From positions 1-64,000 of the forward strand of contig NZ_RQIH01000010.1 of the NCBI RefSeq assembly GCF_003939025.1: a stretch of DNA of 64,000 nt, read 5' to 3'. Numbering within the stretch: position 1 is the first letter of the stretch; each line of letters opens with the position of its first letter. This document shows positions 35,363-43,740 of this stretch, in pieces. The notes beneath the pieces are model-generated. The model did not search any database and was not told where the DNA came from. It saw only the letters and a list, made by a program, of their open reading frames with translations. This DNA comes from Rhizobium sophoriradicis (lineage in GTDB: Bacteria > Pseudomonadota > Alphaproteobacteria > Rhizobiales > Rhizobiaceae). Made by a program: the position numbers and the translations under genes.

Positions 35363-36253
35363 TCACCGCTCGTAGTTGATGCGCCGGCCGAGGAAGAGGA
35401 ACTGGGCGGCGGTGAGGAGAACGACGAAGACCATCAGGATCGCCGTCTGCGTCGAGGCGCCGGACAGGTCGTAGCCGGAAAAGCCGTCGGTATAGATCTT
35501 GTAGACGAGCAGCGTCGTCGAGCCGCCCGGCCCGCCCTTGGTGATCGTGTCGATCAGGGCGAAGGCCGAGGTAACACTTTCGGTGAATTCCAGCACCAGC
35601 GTCAGGAAGAGCTGCGGCGCGATCAGCGGCAGCTGCACGTCGAGGATGCGCCGCCACGGCCCTGCCCCATCCATGGCGGCCGCCTGGTGCATGGTGCGCG
35701 GGATCGATTGCAGCCCGGCGAGCAGGATGACGAAATTGAACGGAATGCCGCCCCAGACATGGGCTGCTATCAGCGTGATGAAGGCGTCCGTGCCATCGAT
35801 GCCAGGCGCCCAGATGCCGGGAACGATGGAATTGAGCGGCGCAAGCACGCCGACGAACGGATTGAAAAGGAAGGCGAAGACGACGCCGATCGAGGCGCCC
35901 GCCACGCCCTTCGGCCAGACGAGAACGTTGCGGGCCGGCAGCGAGAGGCGGATCTTGCGATCGGCCGCGACTGCCAGGATCAGCGGGATCAGCACCGCCA
36001 GCGAGGAGCCGGTGATCATGAAGACGATGGTGCGCCAGCCGGCCTCCCAGAATTCCGGATCGGAGAGCACACGGACGAAATTCTCTGATCCGACGAACAT
36101 CGAGCCGCCGCCGAAGGGGCGTTCGAGAAAGAACGACCAGTAGAAGGCCTGGAAGATCGGCGCATAGAAGAACAAGACGATCAGCAGCATGAACGGCGCC
36201 ACCAGAAAAAGCGGCAGCCAGCGATGGCTGAAAAGCGAAGATTCCGACGTCAT
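35363..36253 (-). CDS. ugpA: Glycerophosphodiester ABC permease
   Basis: The 296-residue protein has six spans, an N-terminus like UgpA (SHRWLPLFLVAPFMLLIV) and the EAA loop TMHQAAAMDGAGPWRRILDV. The C-terminal LVYKIYTDGFSGYDL also matches UgpA. It pairs with the permease encoded three bases downstream. It lies 72 bases after the binding-protein gene. Confidence 0.88.
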   Translation of the reverse strand: MTSESSLFSHRWLPLFLVAPFMLLIVLFFYAPIFQAFYWSFFLERPFGGGSMFVGSENFVRVLSDPEFWEAGWRTIVFMITGSSLAVLIPLILAVAADRKIRLSLPARNVLVWPKGVAGASIGVVFAFLFNPFVGVLAPLNSIVPGIWAPGIDGTDAFITLIAAHVWGGIPFNFVILLAGLQSIPRTMHQAAAMDGAGPWRRILDVQLPLIAPQLFLTLVLEFTESVTSAFALIDTITKGGPGGSTTLLVYKIYTDGFSGYDLSGASTQTAILMVFVVLLTAAQFLFLGRRINYER

Positions 36254-36325
36254 GGGAGGAGGCCCTGCATGGAAAGAACCGTGCGGGGCGCGCGGCTCCG
36301 CGCGTCCGTACGGGGGAGTGTCCGG

Positions 36326-37633
36326 TCAGTGCAGCTTTGCGCCCTTGTAGGTCTGCCCGAAGCGGCGCAGCAGTTCGTCGCCGCGCTTCTTGGCGCTGTC
36401 GAGTGCTGCCTGCATGGTCTTCTCCCCAGCAAAGGCCTTCTGGGTCTCCTCCATGAAGATCTGTCGGAACTGGACATAGAAACCGAGGCGGATGCCGCGC
36501 GTATCCGGCGTGCGCGGCTCGTTCATCGAACCGATGCCGAGGGCCGCGGTGGCATATTTCGGCGAACTGGCCTCGCCGCTCTTTTCGATCGCCTCCATCA
36601 CATCATTGGTGACGGGCACGTAGCCGGTGGCCGCGGTAAAGGCCATCTGCTGCTCGGGACGGCGCAGGAAATCGAGAAAAGCCTTGGCGCCTTCGATTTC
36701 AGCCTTGTCATGACCCTTCATGATATAGATCGAGGCGCCGCCGACGAAGGTGTTGTGACGCTCGTGGCCCTGATACATCGGCGCCAGGGAGACGGTCAGT
36801 TCAAACTTGCCTTCGAAGGCCTTGGCGGAGGCCGTATAGGAGCCCGAGGAATTTTCCATCATGGCGCATTCGCCGGCATTGAAGGCGGCGGTGAAATTGC
36901 CGGCCTTGGTATCGCTTCCGAGCTTCACCAGGCCTTCCTTGCGCCAGTCCACCAGGTTCTGCAGATGCTTGGCGGCGAAGGTGGTGTTGAAGACATATTC
37001 GGCGTCGAGGCCATCATAGCCGTTGTGCTTCGAGGCGATCGGCAGGCCGTGGCGGGCCGAGAACTGTTCGAGCACACGCCATGTGTCGCCATCGGTGGTG
37101 AAGGGGCAGGCATGGCCCGCGGCCTTCAGCTTGCGGGCGGCCTCGATGATCCCCTCCCACGTCTCAGGCGTCTTGGTGATGCCGGCTTTCTCCAGCTCGG
37201 TTCTGTTGGTGTAGAAGAGCAGCGTCGAGGCATTGTAGGGCTGGGCAAACAGCTTGCCGCCGGAGGTTTCGTAATAGGCGCGGGCGCCGGTTATGTAATT
37301 GTCCCATTTGACGTCGGGCAGTTCGTCCTGGACCGGCACGACGGCGTCCGACAGCATCAGGTCGAGCGTACCGGCGTCGAAGAACTGGATGAGGACGGGA
37401 TGGTTCTTGGCGCGGAAGGCGGCAATCGCCTTCTGCATCGACACCTCGTAGCTGCCCTGCCCGACGCAGGTGATGTGATGCTCGGACTGCGCTGCATTGA
37501 AAGCAGCGCACTGATCCTGAATCGCCGTTTCGACGACACCGGTATTGCCGTACCAGAATTCGATATTGGCGGCCTGCGCAGAACATGCGCCCGCCGTCAG
37601 CGCGGCCGCAGCCGCCAGAATGGAAATCTTCAT
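36326..37633 (-). CDS. ugpB: Glycerophosphodiester ABC substrate-binding protein
   Basis: The protein is 435 residues from the ATG at 37633 (GAGGGCAAG upstream); 48 earlier codons are in the promoter region. A signal peptide (1-21, ending SAQAANI) precedes a UgpB-like solute-binding protein: LFAQPYNASTLLFYTN, ARHGLPIASKHNGYDGLDA, FVGGASIYIMKG and GDELLRRFGQTYKG all have UgpB counterparts. UgpB binds sn-glycerol-3-phosphate and its diesters such as glycerophosphocholine. It is the first gene of the operon with a ROK regulator upstream instead of an obvious Pho box, so the ligand may be a carbon source rather than a phosphate source (inference). Confidence 0.88.
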   Translation of the reverse strand: MKISILAAAAALTAGACSAQAANIEFWYGNTGVVETAIQDQCAAFNAAQSEHHITCVGQGSYEVSMQKAIAAFRAKNHPVLIQFFDAGTLDLMLSDAVVPVQDELPDVKWDNYITGARAYYETSGGKLFAQPYNASTLLFYTNRTELEKAGITKTPETWEGIIEAARKLKAAGHACPFTTDGDTWRVLEQFSARHGLPIASKHNGYDGLDAEYVFNTTFAAKHLQNLVDWRKEGLVKLGSDTKAGNFTAAFNAGECAMMENSSGSYTASAKAFEGKFELTVSLAPMYQGHERHNTFVGGASIYIMKGHDKAEIEGAKAFLDFLRRPEQQMAFTAATGYVPVTNDVMEAIEKSGEASSPKYATAALGIGSMNEPRTPDTRGIRLGFYVQFRQIFMEETQKAFAGEKTMQAALDSAKKRGDELLRRFGQTYKGAKLH

Positions 37634-37687
37634 CTTGCCCTCGCCTGTTTGATCGGCCGGCTCACTGCCCGCCTTCGGTGATGGCGT

Positions 37688-37710
37688 ATTACTACACACA
37701 GTGTGTAACA
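37688..37710. promoter_or_regulatory. Operator candidate 1 of the ugp/ROK divergon
   Basis: ATTACTACAC (37688-37697) leads into the perfect palindrome TACACAC-A-GTGTGTA (37693-37707). It lies 55-75 bases before the ugpB start. The first ten bases recur exactly at 37795-37804 on the other side of the divergent region, so a shared regulator, most simply the adjacent ROK protein, is likely to bind both. Confidence 0.6.
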
Positions 37711-37794
37711 ATTTGGTGACGGATCCTGGCTTGCGGCGACAACAGGCTGTTGCTATAGGCTGAAAGCACGAAATCACCGCTGGAGACGGGCCTG

Positions 37795-37817
37795 ATTACT
37801 ACACGCATATGGTAATT
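37795..37817. promoter_or_regulatory. Operator candidate 2 of the ugp/ROK divergon
   Basis: ATTACTACAC (37795-37804) is repeated exactly from 37688, followed by GCATATGGTAAT, which gives an imperfect inverted pair ATTAC / GTAAT. It ends about 23 bases before the ROK start codon at 37840, a position fit for autoregulation. Confidence 0.55.
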
Positions 37818-37839
37818 ATCGACAACCGAGGTGTTGGAT

Positions 37840-38991
37840 ATGACCTATTTCCCGGAGCCGCTGATCGCCCCGCACTTCCTGCGCGAAGGCGGCGGCTGCG
37901 TCTCGCCGAACGAGCGCGACATTCTCAAGCTGATCTGGCGCCATCCGAGCCTCTCGCGCTCCGAAGTCACCGGCCACACCGACCTCACCCAGCAATCGGT
38001 CTACCGGATCATCGACCAGCTGGAGGAGCGCGGCATCGTCGCCTTCGGTTCGCCCAAGCCCGGCGCCGGTCGCGGCCAGCCGAGCCCGACGCTGCGGCTC
38101 GACGGCCGCTACGCCTATTCCTGCGGCATCTCCGTCAACACCGACGTGATCGGCATCTGCCTGATGGATATTTCAGGCAAGGTGCTGGCCGAAAGCAGCG
38201 TCACCTTGCGCGAACGCTCGATGGCCCAGTCGCTCGATCTCGTGCGCGGGCAGCTGATCCAGCACCAGCGGGAAAACGGCCTCTCCGAAGAGAGCTTCTT
38301 CGGCATCGGCTTCGGCATTGCCGGCTTCCACGTCAGCGGCACCCGCTACAACGCGCCGCTGCCGCTGCACGAGTGGTCACTGATCGAGCTCGGGCCGCTG
38401 CTGTCGGAATTCTTCGGCAAACCGGTCTGGGTGCACAACGGCGCCAAGGCGGGAACGGTCGCCGAATCCATGTTCGGCGCCGGCCGCTACATCAGGCATT
38501 TCGCCTACCTCAGCTTCAACTACGGCTTCGGCGGCGGCCTCGTCAGCAACAACGAGTTGCTGCACAACGGCGTCGGCAATGCCGGCGAATTCTCAGGCAT
38601 ATACGATGCCGAGGAAAACAAGCGCCGGCCGGCCTTGCAGTATCTGATCGAACGGCTCAACGACAACGGCCTCGATATCCCCTCCATCACTTATATGCGC
38701 AAGCATTTCGATCCGAAATGGCCAGGCGTCATGGATTGGGTGGACGACGTCACGCCCGCCTACAGTCGCCTCATCAACGCCATCTGGGCAATCTTCGACC
38801 CGCAGGGCATCGTCTTCGGCGGCCAGATTCCGCCGGCGCTGGCGCAGATGTTGATCGACCGCACCGAGATCTTCGACCGCCCCCGCTACGGTGTTCCACG
38901 CCCCCGGCCGAAGCTGATCATCTCCGAGATCTCAAGCGATGCCTCGGCCATGGGGGCGGCGATCGCCCCCTTCAAATCCGCCTACTATTGA
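37840..38991 (+). CDS. ROK-family transcriptional regulator of the ugp operon
   Basis: The protein is 383 residues from the ATG at 37840, placed eight bases after CGAGG; a GTG three codons upstream has no ribosome site. An N-terminal winged helix (about 25-80, SRSEVTGHTDLTQQSVYRII) is joined to a ROK domain (about 90-375, GIGFGIAGFHVSG and NYGFGGGLVSNN). The usual zinc motif CxCGxxGC is absent: the region after GNAGEFSG has no cysteines. It belongs to the ROK group without zinc. It is divergent from ugpB with a repeated operator-like site on both sides. Confidence 0.87.
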   Translation: MTYFPEPLIAPHFLREGGGCVSPNERDILKLIWRHPSLSRSEVTGHTDLTQQSVYRIIDQLEERGIVAFGSPKPGAGRGQPSPTLRLDGRYAYSCGISVNTDVIGICLMDISGKVLAESSVTLRERSMAQSLDLVRGQLIQHQRENGLSEESFFGIGFGIAGFHVSGTRYNAPLPLHEWSLIELGPLLSEFFGKPVWVHNGAKAGTVAESMFGAGRYIRHFAYLSFNYGFGGGLVSNNELLHNGVGNAGEFSGIYDAEENKRRPALQYLIERLNDNGLDIPSITYMRKHFDPKWPGVMDWVDDVTPAYSRLINAIWAIFDPQGIVFGGQIPPALAQMLIDRTEIFDRPRYGVPRPRPKLIISEISSDASAMGAAIAPFKSAYY

Positions 38992-39044
38992 TCTCGGCAG
39001 CTTATCGACGCGAGCAGGAACCGACTCCCGTAATTCCCTGCGCT

Positions 39045-39070
39045 CCCGCTTGCGGGGTTATACATTTTTT
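39045..39070 (+). terminator. Short hairpin plus T run after the ROK gene
   Basis: CCCGC-TT-GCGGG is followed nine bases later by six T (39065-39070). The stem is short, so this is a weak terminator candidate for the ROK gene. Confidence 0.35.
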
Positions 39071-39211
39071 GCTCCGAGGCGGCGCAGGCAATTTTCGGCC
39101 GAATGGACCTGCGCTATGATCTGATTCCGGCGCAGCCCACGCCCCCCCATCGGGAAAGCAGACGTCATGCGGGGCTACCTGACACCGAACCGACTGTTCG
39201 AGCACCTGGCA

Positions 39212-39254
39212 TAAGGAGGGATTGCGAAAGCCGCTCGCAATAGGAGGTTTATGC
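39212..39254 (+). promoter_or_regulatory. Double ribosome site with intervening hairpin
   Basis: A first Shine-Dalgarno (AAGGAGGG, 39213-39220) is placed for a TTG start at 39222. A perfect hairpin (TTGCGA 39222-39227 / TCGCAA 39235-39240) follows, and a second Shine-Dalgarno (AGGAGG, 39242-39247) serves the ATG at 39255. Both starts are in the same frame. The hairpin lies exactly between them and includes the TTG, so pairing could switch initiation between an 11-residue extended form and the normal form. Confidence 0.5.
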
Positions 39255-39968
39255 ATGAAGACGACTCAGCCCATTTATCACCTTAAGCGTAAGGCCAAGG
39301 CGCTGTCGCGCGCCGAGGATATACCGCTGCATCAGGCGCTCGACCGCATAGCCAAGGACGAGGGTTATAGCCGCTGGAGCCTGCTCGCAGCAAAGGCATT
39401 GGAGACCTTGCCCGCCAGCGAGCTGTTTGCACACTTGCGGCCCGGCGACCTCCTGCTCGTCGGCGCCCGGCCCGGCCACGGCAAGACCCTGATGGGGCTT
39501 AAACTCGCGGTCGAGGCGATGAAATCAGGCCATCCCGGCGTGTTCTTCTCGCTGGAGTACACACGAGAGAATGTGGATGATGGCTTTCGCGCTATTGGTA
39601 TCGACCGGGCCCAGTTCGATCACCTGTTTGAATTCGACGGCTCCGACGCTATCAGCGCCGACTACATGACCGCGAGACTGGCCTCCGCCCCGCGTGGCAC
39701 TCTTGTGGTCGTCGATTACCTCCAGCTGCTCGACCAGAAGCGGGAAAACCCGGAACTCTCGGCCCAGGTCGGCACTCTGAAGGTCTTCGCGCGCCGACAC
39801 GGCATGATCATGGTCTTCATCGCTCAGATCGACCGATCCTTCGAGGTGGCGCGAAAGCCCCTGCCCGACATAGGCGACATTAGGCTGCCAAACCCGCTTG
39901 ACCTGCAGCTGTTTGACAAGGCGTGTTTTCTGAACAACGGAAAGATGGTCTTCGGCGCGGCGGTTTAG
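39255..39968 (+). CDS. DnaB-like RecA-fold ATPase, stand-alone
   Basis: The protein is 237 residues from the ATG at 39255. A basic N-terminal helix region (YHLKRKAKALSRAEDIPLHQALDRIAK, quoted here only as residues 8-35) precedes a RecA/DnaB-type core. The core has Walker A GARPGHGKT (about 70-78) and Walker B LVVVDYLQLLD (Asp154), the same VDYLQL signature seen in replicative helicase DnaB. It lacks the DnaB N-terminal domain and linker, so it is not the replicative helicase. A DNA-related ATPase or KaiC-like switch is possible. The N-terminal helix resembles a short motif found in several small alphaproteobacterial proteins. It is monocistronic with a terminator. Function is unknown. Confidence 0.75.
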   Translation: MKTTQPIYHLKRKAKALSRAEDIPLHQALDRIAKDEGYSRWSLLAAKALETLPASELFAHLRPGDLLLVGARPGHGKTLMGLKLAVEAMKSGHPGVFFSLEYTRENVDDGFRAIGIDRAQFDHLFEFDGSDAISADYMTARLASAPRGTLVVVDYLQLLDQKRENPELSAQVGTLKVFARRHGMIMVFIAQIDRSFEVARKPLPDIGDIRLPNPLDLQLFDKACFLNNGKMVFGAAV

Positions 39969-39982
39969 GGCACTGCGCTGCC

Positions 39983-40021
39983 CCGGTCGCAGGTCTCACG
40001 CCTGACCCGCGACCGGTTTTT
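39983..40021 (+). terminator. Intrinsic terminator after the DnaB-like gene
   Basis: A perfect 8-bp stem (CCGGTCGC / GCGACCGG), extended by an inner AGG/CCT pair, is followed by five T. It starts 14 bases after the stop codon. Confidence 0.8.
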
Positions 40022-40332
40022 GCGAGCGGACCAATTTGCGCATCTGGCGTGAGCGCCAGAGACGGACCTTGCTCCGCTGCACCCGTTTAACTTAGGGCAG
40101 GCATGAGCGGACACGATAACCCTTTCGAGTATTGTGGTCGATGTCGGCCAGCCGTAGCGCTTCCGCCGGGCGACGCCCCGACGATGAACCGGAGCGACCG
40201 AGGGAAAGGCTCGGAAACGGGCAGACGACAGCACCGATGCGCCGAGACTATCCGGTTCCGATTGTCTTCCCGCCTAAAACTGTGCCATGACCTGTCAACC
40301 CTAGACCCAACAGATCAAGGTGCGGCATCGAC
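40022..40332. other. Intergenic stretch upstream of the LLM gene
   Basis: No gene is supported. A hairpin TCTGGCG-TGAG-CGCCAGA occupies 40043-40060. The sequence before 40333 carries no strong ribosome site for the LLM start. Confidence 0.4.
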
Positions 40333-41355
40333 ATGAAGAAGATCGGTTTCCTCTCGTTCGGGCACTGGACGCCCTCGCCGCAATCGCAGACGCGCTCGGC
40401 CGAAGATGCGCTGCTGCAGTCGATCGACCTTGCGGTTGCGGCCGAGGAGCTCGGCGCCGACGGGGCGTATTTTCGCGTGCACCACTTCGCCCGGCAGCTG
40501 GCTTCGCCCTTCCCGCTGCTGGCCGCCGTCGGTGCCAAGACCAACCGGATCGAGATCGGCACCGCCGTCATCGACATGCGCTACGAGAACCCGCTCTATA
40601 TGGCCGAGGATGCCGGCGCCGCCGACCTCATCGCCGGCGGCCGGCTGCAGCTCGGCATCAGCCGCGGCTCGCCCGAGCAGGTGATCGATGGCTGGCGCCA
40701 TTTCGGCTATGCGCCGCCGGAAGGCCAGGACGAGACCGAGATGGCGCGGCGCCACGCGGAAGTCTTTCTTGAAGTGCTGCGCGGTGAAGGTTTTGCCAAG
40801 CCGAACCCGCGGCCGATGTTTCCGAACCCGCCCGGTCTTTTGCGTCTCGAGCCGCATTCAGAGGGCCTTCGCGAGCGGATCTGGTGGGGCGCAAGCTCAA
40901 ACGCCACCGCCGTCTGGGCCGCCAAGCTCGGCATGAACCTGCAGAGCTCGACGCTGAAGGACGATGAAACGGGAGAGCCCTTCCATGTTCAGCAAGCCGA
41001 TCAGATCCGCGCCTATCGCGAGGCCTGGAAGGCAGCCGGCCATACGCGCCAGCCGCGCGTCTCCGTCAGCCGCAGCATCTTCGCGCTGGTGGATGAGCGC
41101 GACCGCGCCTATTTCGGCTATGGCGGTGACGAAGGCGACAAGATTGGCTTCATCGACGAGAAGACCCGGGCAATCTTCGGCCGCAGCTACGCGGCCGAAC
41201 CAGACGTCCTGATCAAGCAGCTCGCCGAAGACGAGGCGATCGCCGAGGCCGACACGCTGCTGCTCACCGTGCCCAACCAGCTCGGCGTCGAATATAATGC
41301 CCATGTCATCGAAGCGATCCTGACCCACGTCGCACCGGCGCTCGGCTGGCGGTGA
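40333..41355 (+). CDS. LLM-class flavin-dependent monooxygenase
   Basis: The 340-residue protein is a luciferase-like (alpha/beta)8 barrel with the N-terminal KKIGFLSFGHW strand, RVHHFARQLASPFPLLAAV, the FMN-site segment RIEIGTAVIDMRYENPLYMAEDA and GRLQLGISRGSPEQ. These mark the bacterial-luciferase superfamily, which uses FMNH2 from a separate reductase to oxidise an unknown substrate. No flavin reductase is adjacent. It ends 48 bases before a strong hairpin terminator. Confidence 0.9.
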   Translation: MKKIGFLSFGHWTPSPQSQTRSAEDALLQSIDLAVAAEELGADGAYFRVHHFARQLASPFPLLAAVGAKTNRIEIGTAVIDMRYENPLYMAEDAGAADLIAGGRLQLGISRGSPEQVIDGWRHFGYAPPEGQDETEMARRHAEVFLEVLRGEGFAKPNPRPMFPNPPGLLRLEPHSEGLRERIWWGASSNATAVWAAKLGMNLQSSTLKDDETGEPFHVQQADQIRAYREAWKAAGHTRQPRVSVSRSIFALVDERDRAYFGYGGDEGDKIGFIDEKTRAIFGRSYAAEPDVLIKQLAEDEAIAEADTLLLTVPNQLGVEYNAHVIEAILTHVAPALGWR

Positions 41356-41403
41356 GGTTACGGTTGCTGTGATAGTGGCTTGGTGGACATGAGCAGCGAA
41401 GAT

Positions 41404-41433
41404 GAGAGGGTGTGCAACCCGGCACACCCTCTC
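41404..41433 (+). terminator. Hairpin terminator after the LLM gene
   Basis: A perfect 12-bp stem (GAGAGGGTGTGC / GCACACCCTCTC) with a 6-base loop is followed by a short pyrimidine tract (CTCGTCG) and no long T run. Confidence 0.75.
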
Positions 41434-41600
41434 CTCGTCGCCTATGCACGACGATCCGGCCCGCAACGCACATCTCCCATCCGCCCCATAAACCAAGCCT
41501 CGGGACCTTACTGCCGCTATAGGCGTTGATGGTGCAAACCTTGAATCGGCCGCAGGACTGACCGAATTAAGGCCTTAGCCCGAACCGGTCGAGTTGCCTC

Positions 41601-42506
41601 ATGCCGCGCACGAACCTGAACGACATCCTGATCTTCATGGCCGTCGTCGATGCCGGGAGCTTCGTCGGCGGGGGGCAGACGATGGGGCTGTCGCGCTCGG
41701 CGGCGGGAAAGGCCGTTATTCGTCTGGAAGACCGGCTCGGCGCGCGCCTGCTCAATCGCACGACGAGAAGCCTGAGCCTGACCGAGGAAGGACGGCTGTT
41801 CTACGAGCGCGGGCTGCAGATCCTCGCCTCGGTCGACGAGGCCGAAGCGAGTGTCTCGGGCAAGAGCGGCGCGCCGCGCGGCGTGCTCCGCCTCACCGCT
41901 CCCGATGCCTTCGGCCGCCTCGTCGTGCTGCCGCTGCTCGAAAAATATCTCCGGGCCTGGCCGGACCTGCAGGCGGAAGTGAGCTTCACCGACCGCCTTG
42001 CCGACATCGTCGAGGAAGGCTTCGACCTGGCGATCCGGATCGGCGCGATCCCCTCGGCGTCAGACAGCCGGCTGGCTTCACGCGTGATCGCCAGCGAAAC
42101 GGCGCGGCTCTGCGCCTCTCCCGCCTATCTCGCCGAGCACAGCGAACCGCATGATCTCGACGATCTCGCCGTCCATGACTGCCTGTTCTTTGCGAGCCGC
42201 AATCAAAGGCAGGGCTGGCGCTTTCGCGGCGAAGGCGGCGCCTGGGTCAAGGCGCAGGGCCGCAGCCGCCTGAGGCTCGACAGCGGCGAGGCGATCCGCG
42301 ACGCGGCTCTCGCCGGCCTCGGCATCGCCCTCCTCCCCGACTTCCTCATCGCCGACGACCTCACCGCCGGCCGCCTCCGCCACATCCTGCCCCAACTCGA
42401 AACCGACGACGCCAGGATCGTGGCGCTCTATCCCGACAAGCGCCTGCTCGAACCCCGCGTGCGCGGCTTCATCGACCTGATGGTTGAGGAGCTCGGCCGC
42501 GGCTAG
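41601..42506 (+). CDS. LysR-family transcriptional regulator
   Basis: The 301-residue protein has an N-terminal winged helix (about 5-65, SFVGGGQTMGLSRSAAGKAV and RLLNRTTRSLSLT) followed by a LysR substrate-binding domain. The target is uncertain, as no divergent gene starts close to it. Its last 38 bases overlap the end of the convergent MFS gene. Confidence 0.9.
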   Translation: MPRTNLNDILIFMAVVDAGSFVGGGQTMGLSRSAAGKAVIRLEDRLGARLLNRTTRSLSLTEEGRLFYERGLQILASVDEAEASVSGKSGAPRGVLRLTAPDAFGRLVVLPLLEKYLRAWPDLQAEVSFTDRLADIVEEGFDLAIRIGAIPSASDSRLASRVIASETARLCASPAYLAEHSEPHDLDDLAVHDCLFFASRNQRQGWRFRGEGGAWVKAQGRSRLRLDSGEAIRDAALAGLGIALLPDFLIADDLTAGRLRHILPQLETDDARIVALYPDKRLLEPRVRGFIDLMVEELGRG

Positions 42507-43740
42507 GAACTCCTTCAGGCAAGGTCCTGTCAAAGCCGCGAAAACTCTTCAGCGCCAGCGGCGCAAGCGTTGTCGCGAAATAGCCAACCCCCATCAGGAA
42601 CAGTGCGGCGGCAAGGCCGAGCGTGCTGATCAGCGCACCGCCGGCGAGGCCGCCGAAGGGGATGAGGGCGAAGCAGAGGGCGGTGTTCAATGCGGTGACG
42701 CGGCCGGTCAGCGGCTTGGGGATGCGCTCGAAGATGACCGCCGACAGGATCGGGTTGAGGAAGCCCGACGCGAAGCCTGCGATGGCGAGCGTCGCAAAGA
42801 CGAGGCCGATGGGCGCATCCAGCGCCGGAACGAGGAAGCGCGGAAAGCCGGTTAGGAGGAAGGCCACCGTATAGACCGTCAGGCGCGGCATGCGCTCGCC
42901 GATCGCCGCGGCAATCGCAGCACCTGCGATCGAGGCGCCGGCGAAGGCGGCAAACATCGCCCCGAGCAGTTCCGGACCATGGCCGGCATCCCGTGTCCAG
43001 ACCGGCAGCAGCACGGCATGATAGGCCTGGTCGAAGAGATTAGTGACCGCCACCATGGCGACAATGCTGACGAGCACGGCATCGCCCCGCAGAAATCGCC
43101 AGCCCTCGCGGAGATCGTCGAAATAGGAGGCCGGTTCGGCCGGTGGAGTTTCAAGCGCGGGCGCGCGGCGCGTTCCGGGTATGCCCACAGCAACGATTAG
43201 TGCTGCGGCGGCGAAGGTGGCGGCATTAACGAGCAGCGCCTGGCCCGGGCCGATCAGCCCGATCAAAGCGCCGGCGCCGGCCGCGCCCGCCGTCGAGGCC
43301 AGCCGCTCGATGGCGCTTGCGACGCCGGTCACCCTTTCGAGCGGCACGCCGGCGAGCGTGGCGATATCGGGAACCATTGCCTGCTTGGCCGCATCGGAGG
43401 GTCCGCGCAGCACGCCCATGGCAAAGACGAGCGGTAGCAGCACCGGCATGGCGAGCAGGCCGAAGATATCCAGAAGCGGCACCAGAGCGACCACGAGCAC
43501 CGAAGCGGTGTCTGAGATGATGGCGATGCGCTTGGCGCCGGCGCGGTCGATCAGCGGTCCGCCGAGCGCCTTGGCGACGACATAGGGCAGCATTTCTATC
43601 ATCGCCGTCAGCCCCGTCAGCACGGGGCTGCCCGTCGTGCTCAGCACCAGCCAGGGAATGGCGATGGTCGAAAGCCGCGTGCCGGAGAGCGAGAATGTCT
43701 CGGCAGCCGCGAGCGCCAGGAACGGCCGGCCCGGTCTCAC
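42469..43740 (-). CDS. MFS transporter (exporter type)
   Basis: The 423-residue protein has 12 predicted spans. It begins RPFLALAAAETFSLSGTRLS and has an early GGPLIDRAGAKR loop, the A-like motif of major-facilitator exporters of the enterobactin/macrolide efflux type (MFS_3). The substrate is unknown. Its ATG overlaps the stop of the ArsR gene (ATGA, 43737-43740), so the two form an operon under the ArsR-type regulator. The 3-prime end overlaps the convergent LysR gene by 38 bases. Confidence 0.88.
   Translation of the reverse strand: MRPGRPFLALAAAETFSLSGTRLSTIAIPWLVLSTTGSPVLTGLTAMIEMLPYVVAKALGGPLIDRAGAKRIAIISDTASVLVVALVPLLDIFGLLAMPVLLPLVFAMGVLRGPSDAAKQAMVPDIATLAGVPLERVTGVASAIERLASTAGAAGAGALIGLIGPGQALLVNAATFAAAALIVAVGIPGTRRAPALETPPAEPASYFDDLREGWRFLRGDAVLVSIVAMVAVTNLFDQAYHAVLLPVWTRDAGHGPELLGAMFAAFAGASIAGAAIAAAIGERMPRLTVYTVAFLLTGFPRFLVPALDAPIGLVFATLAIAGFASGFLNPILSAVIFERIPKPLTGRVTALNTALCFALIPFGGLAGGALISTLGLAAALFLMGVGYFATTLAPLALKSFRGFDRTLPEGVPSRGRAPQPSGR

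Noticed and set aside
37710..37790. Pho box before ugpB
   Set aside because: CTGTTGC and CTGAAAG words are present, but spacing and sequence do not fit the two 7-base repeats with 4-base spacer of a PhoB site.
39969..40332. Small protein frames between the ATPase and LLM genes
   Set aside because: The 77-codon plus-strand frame at 40103 has no ribosome site or protein-like composition and overlaps a hairpin.
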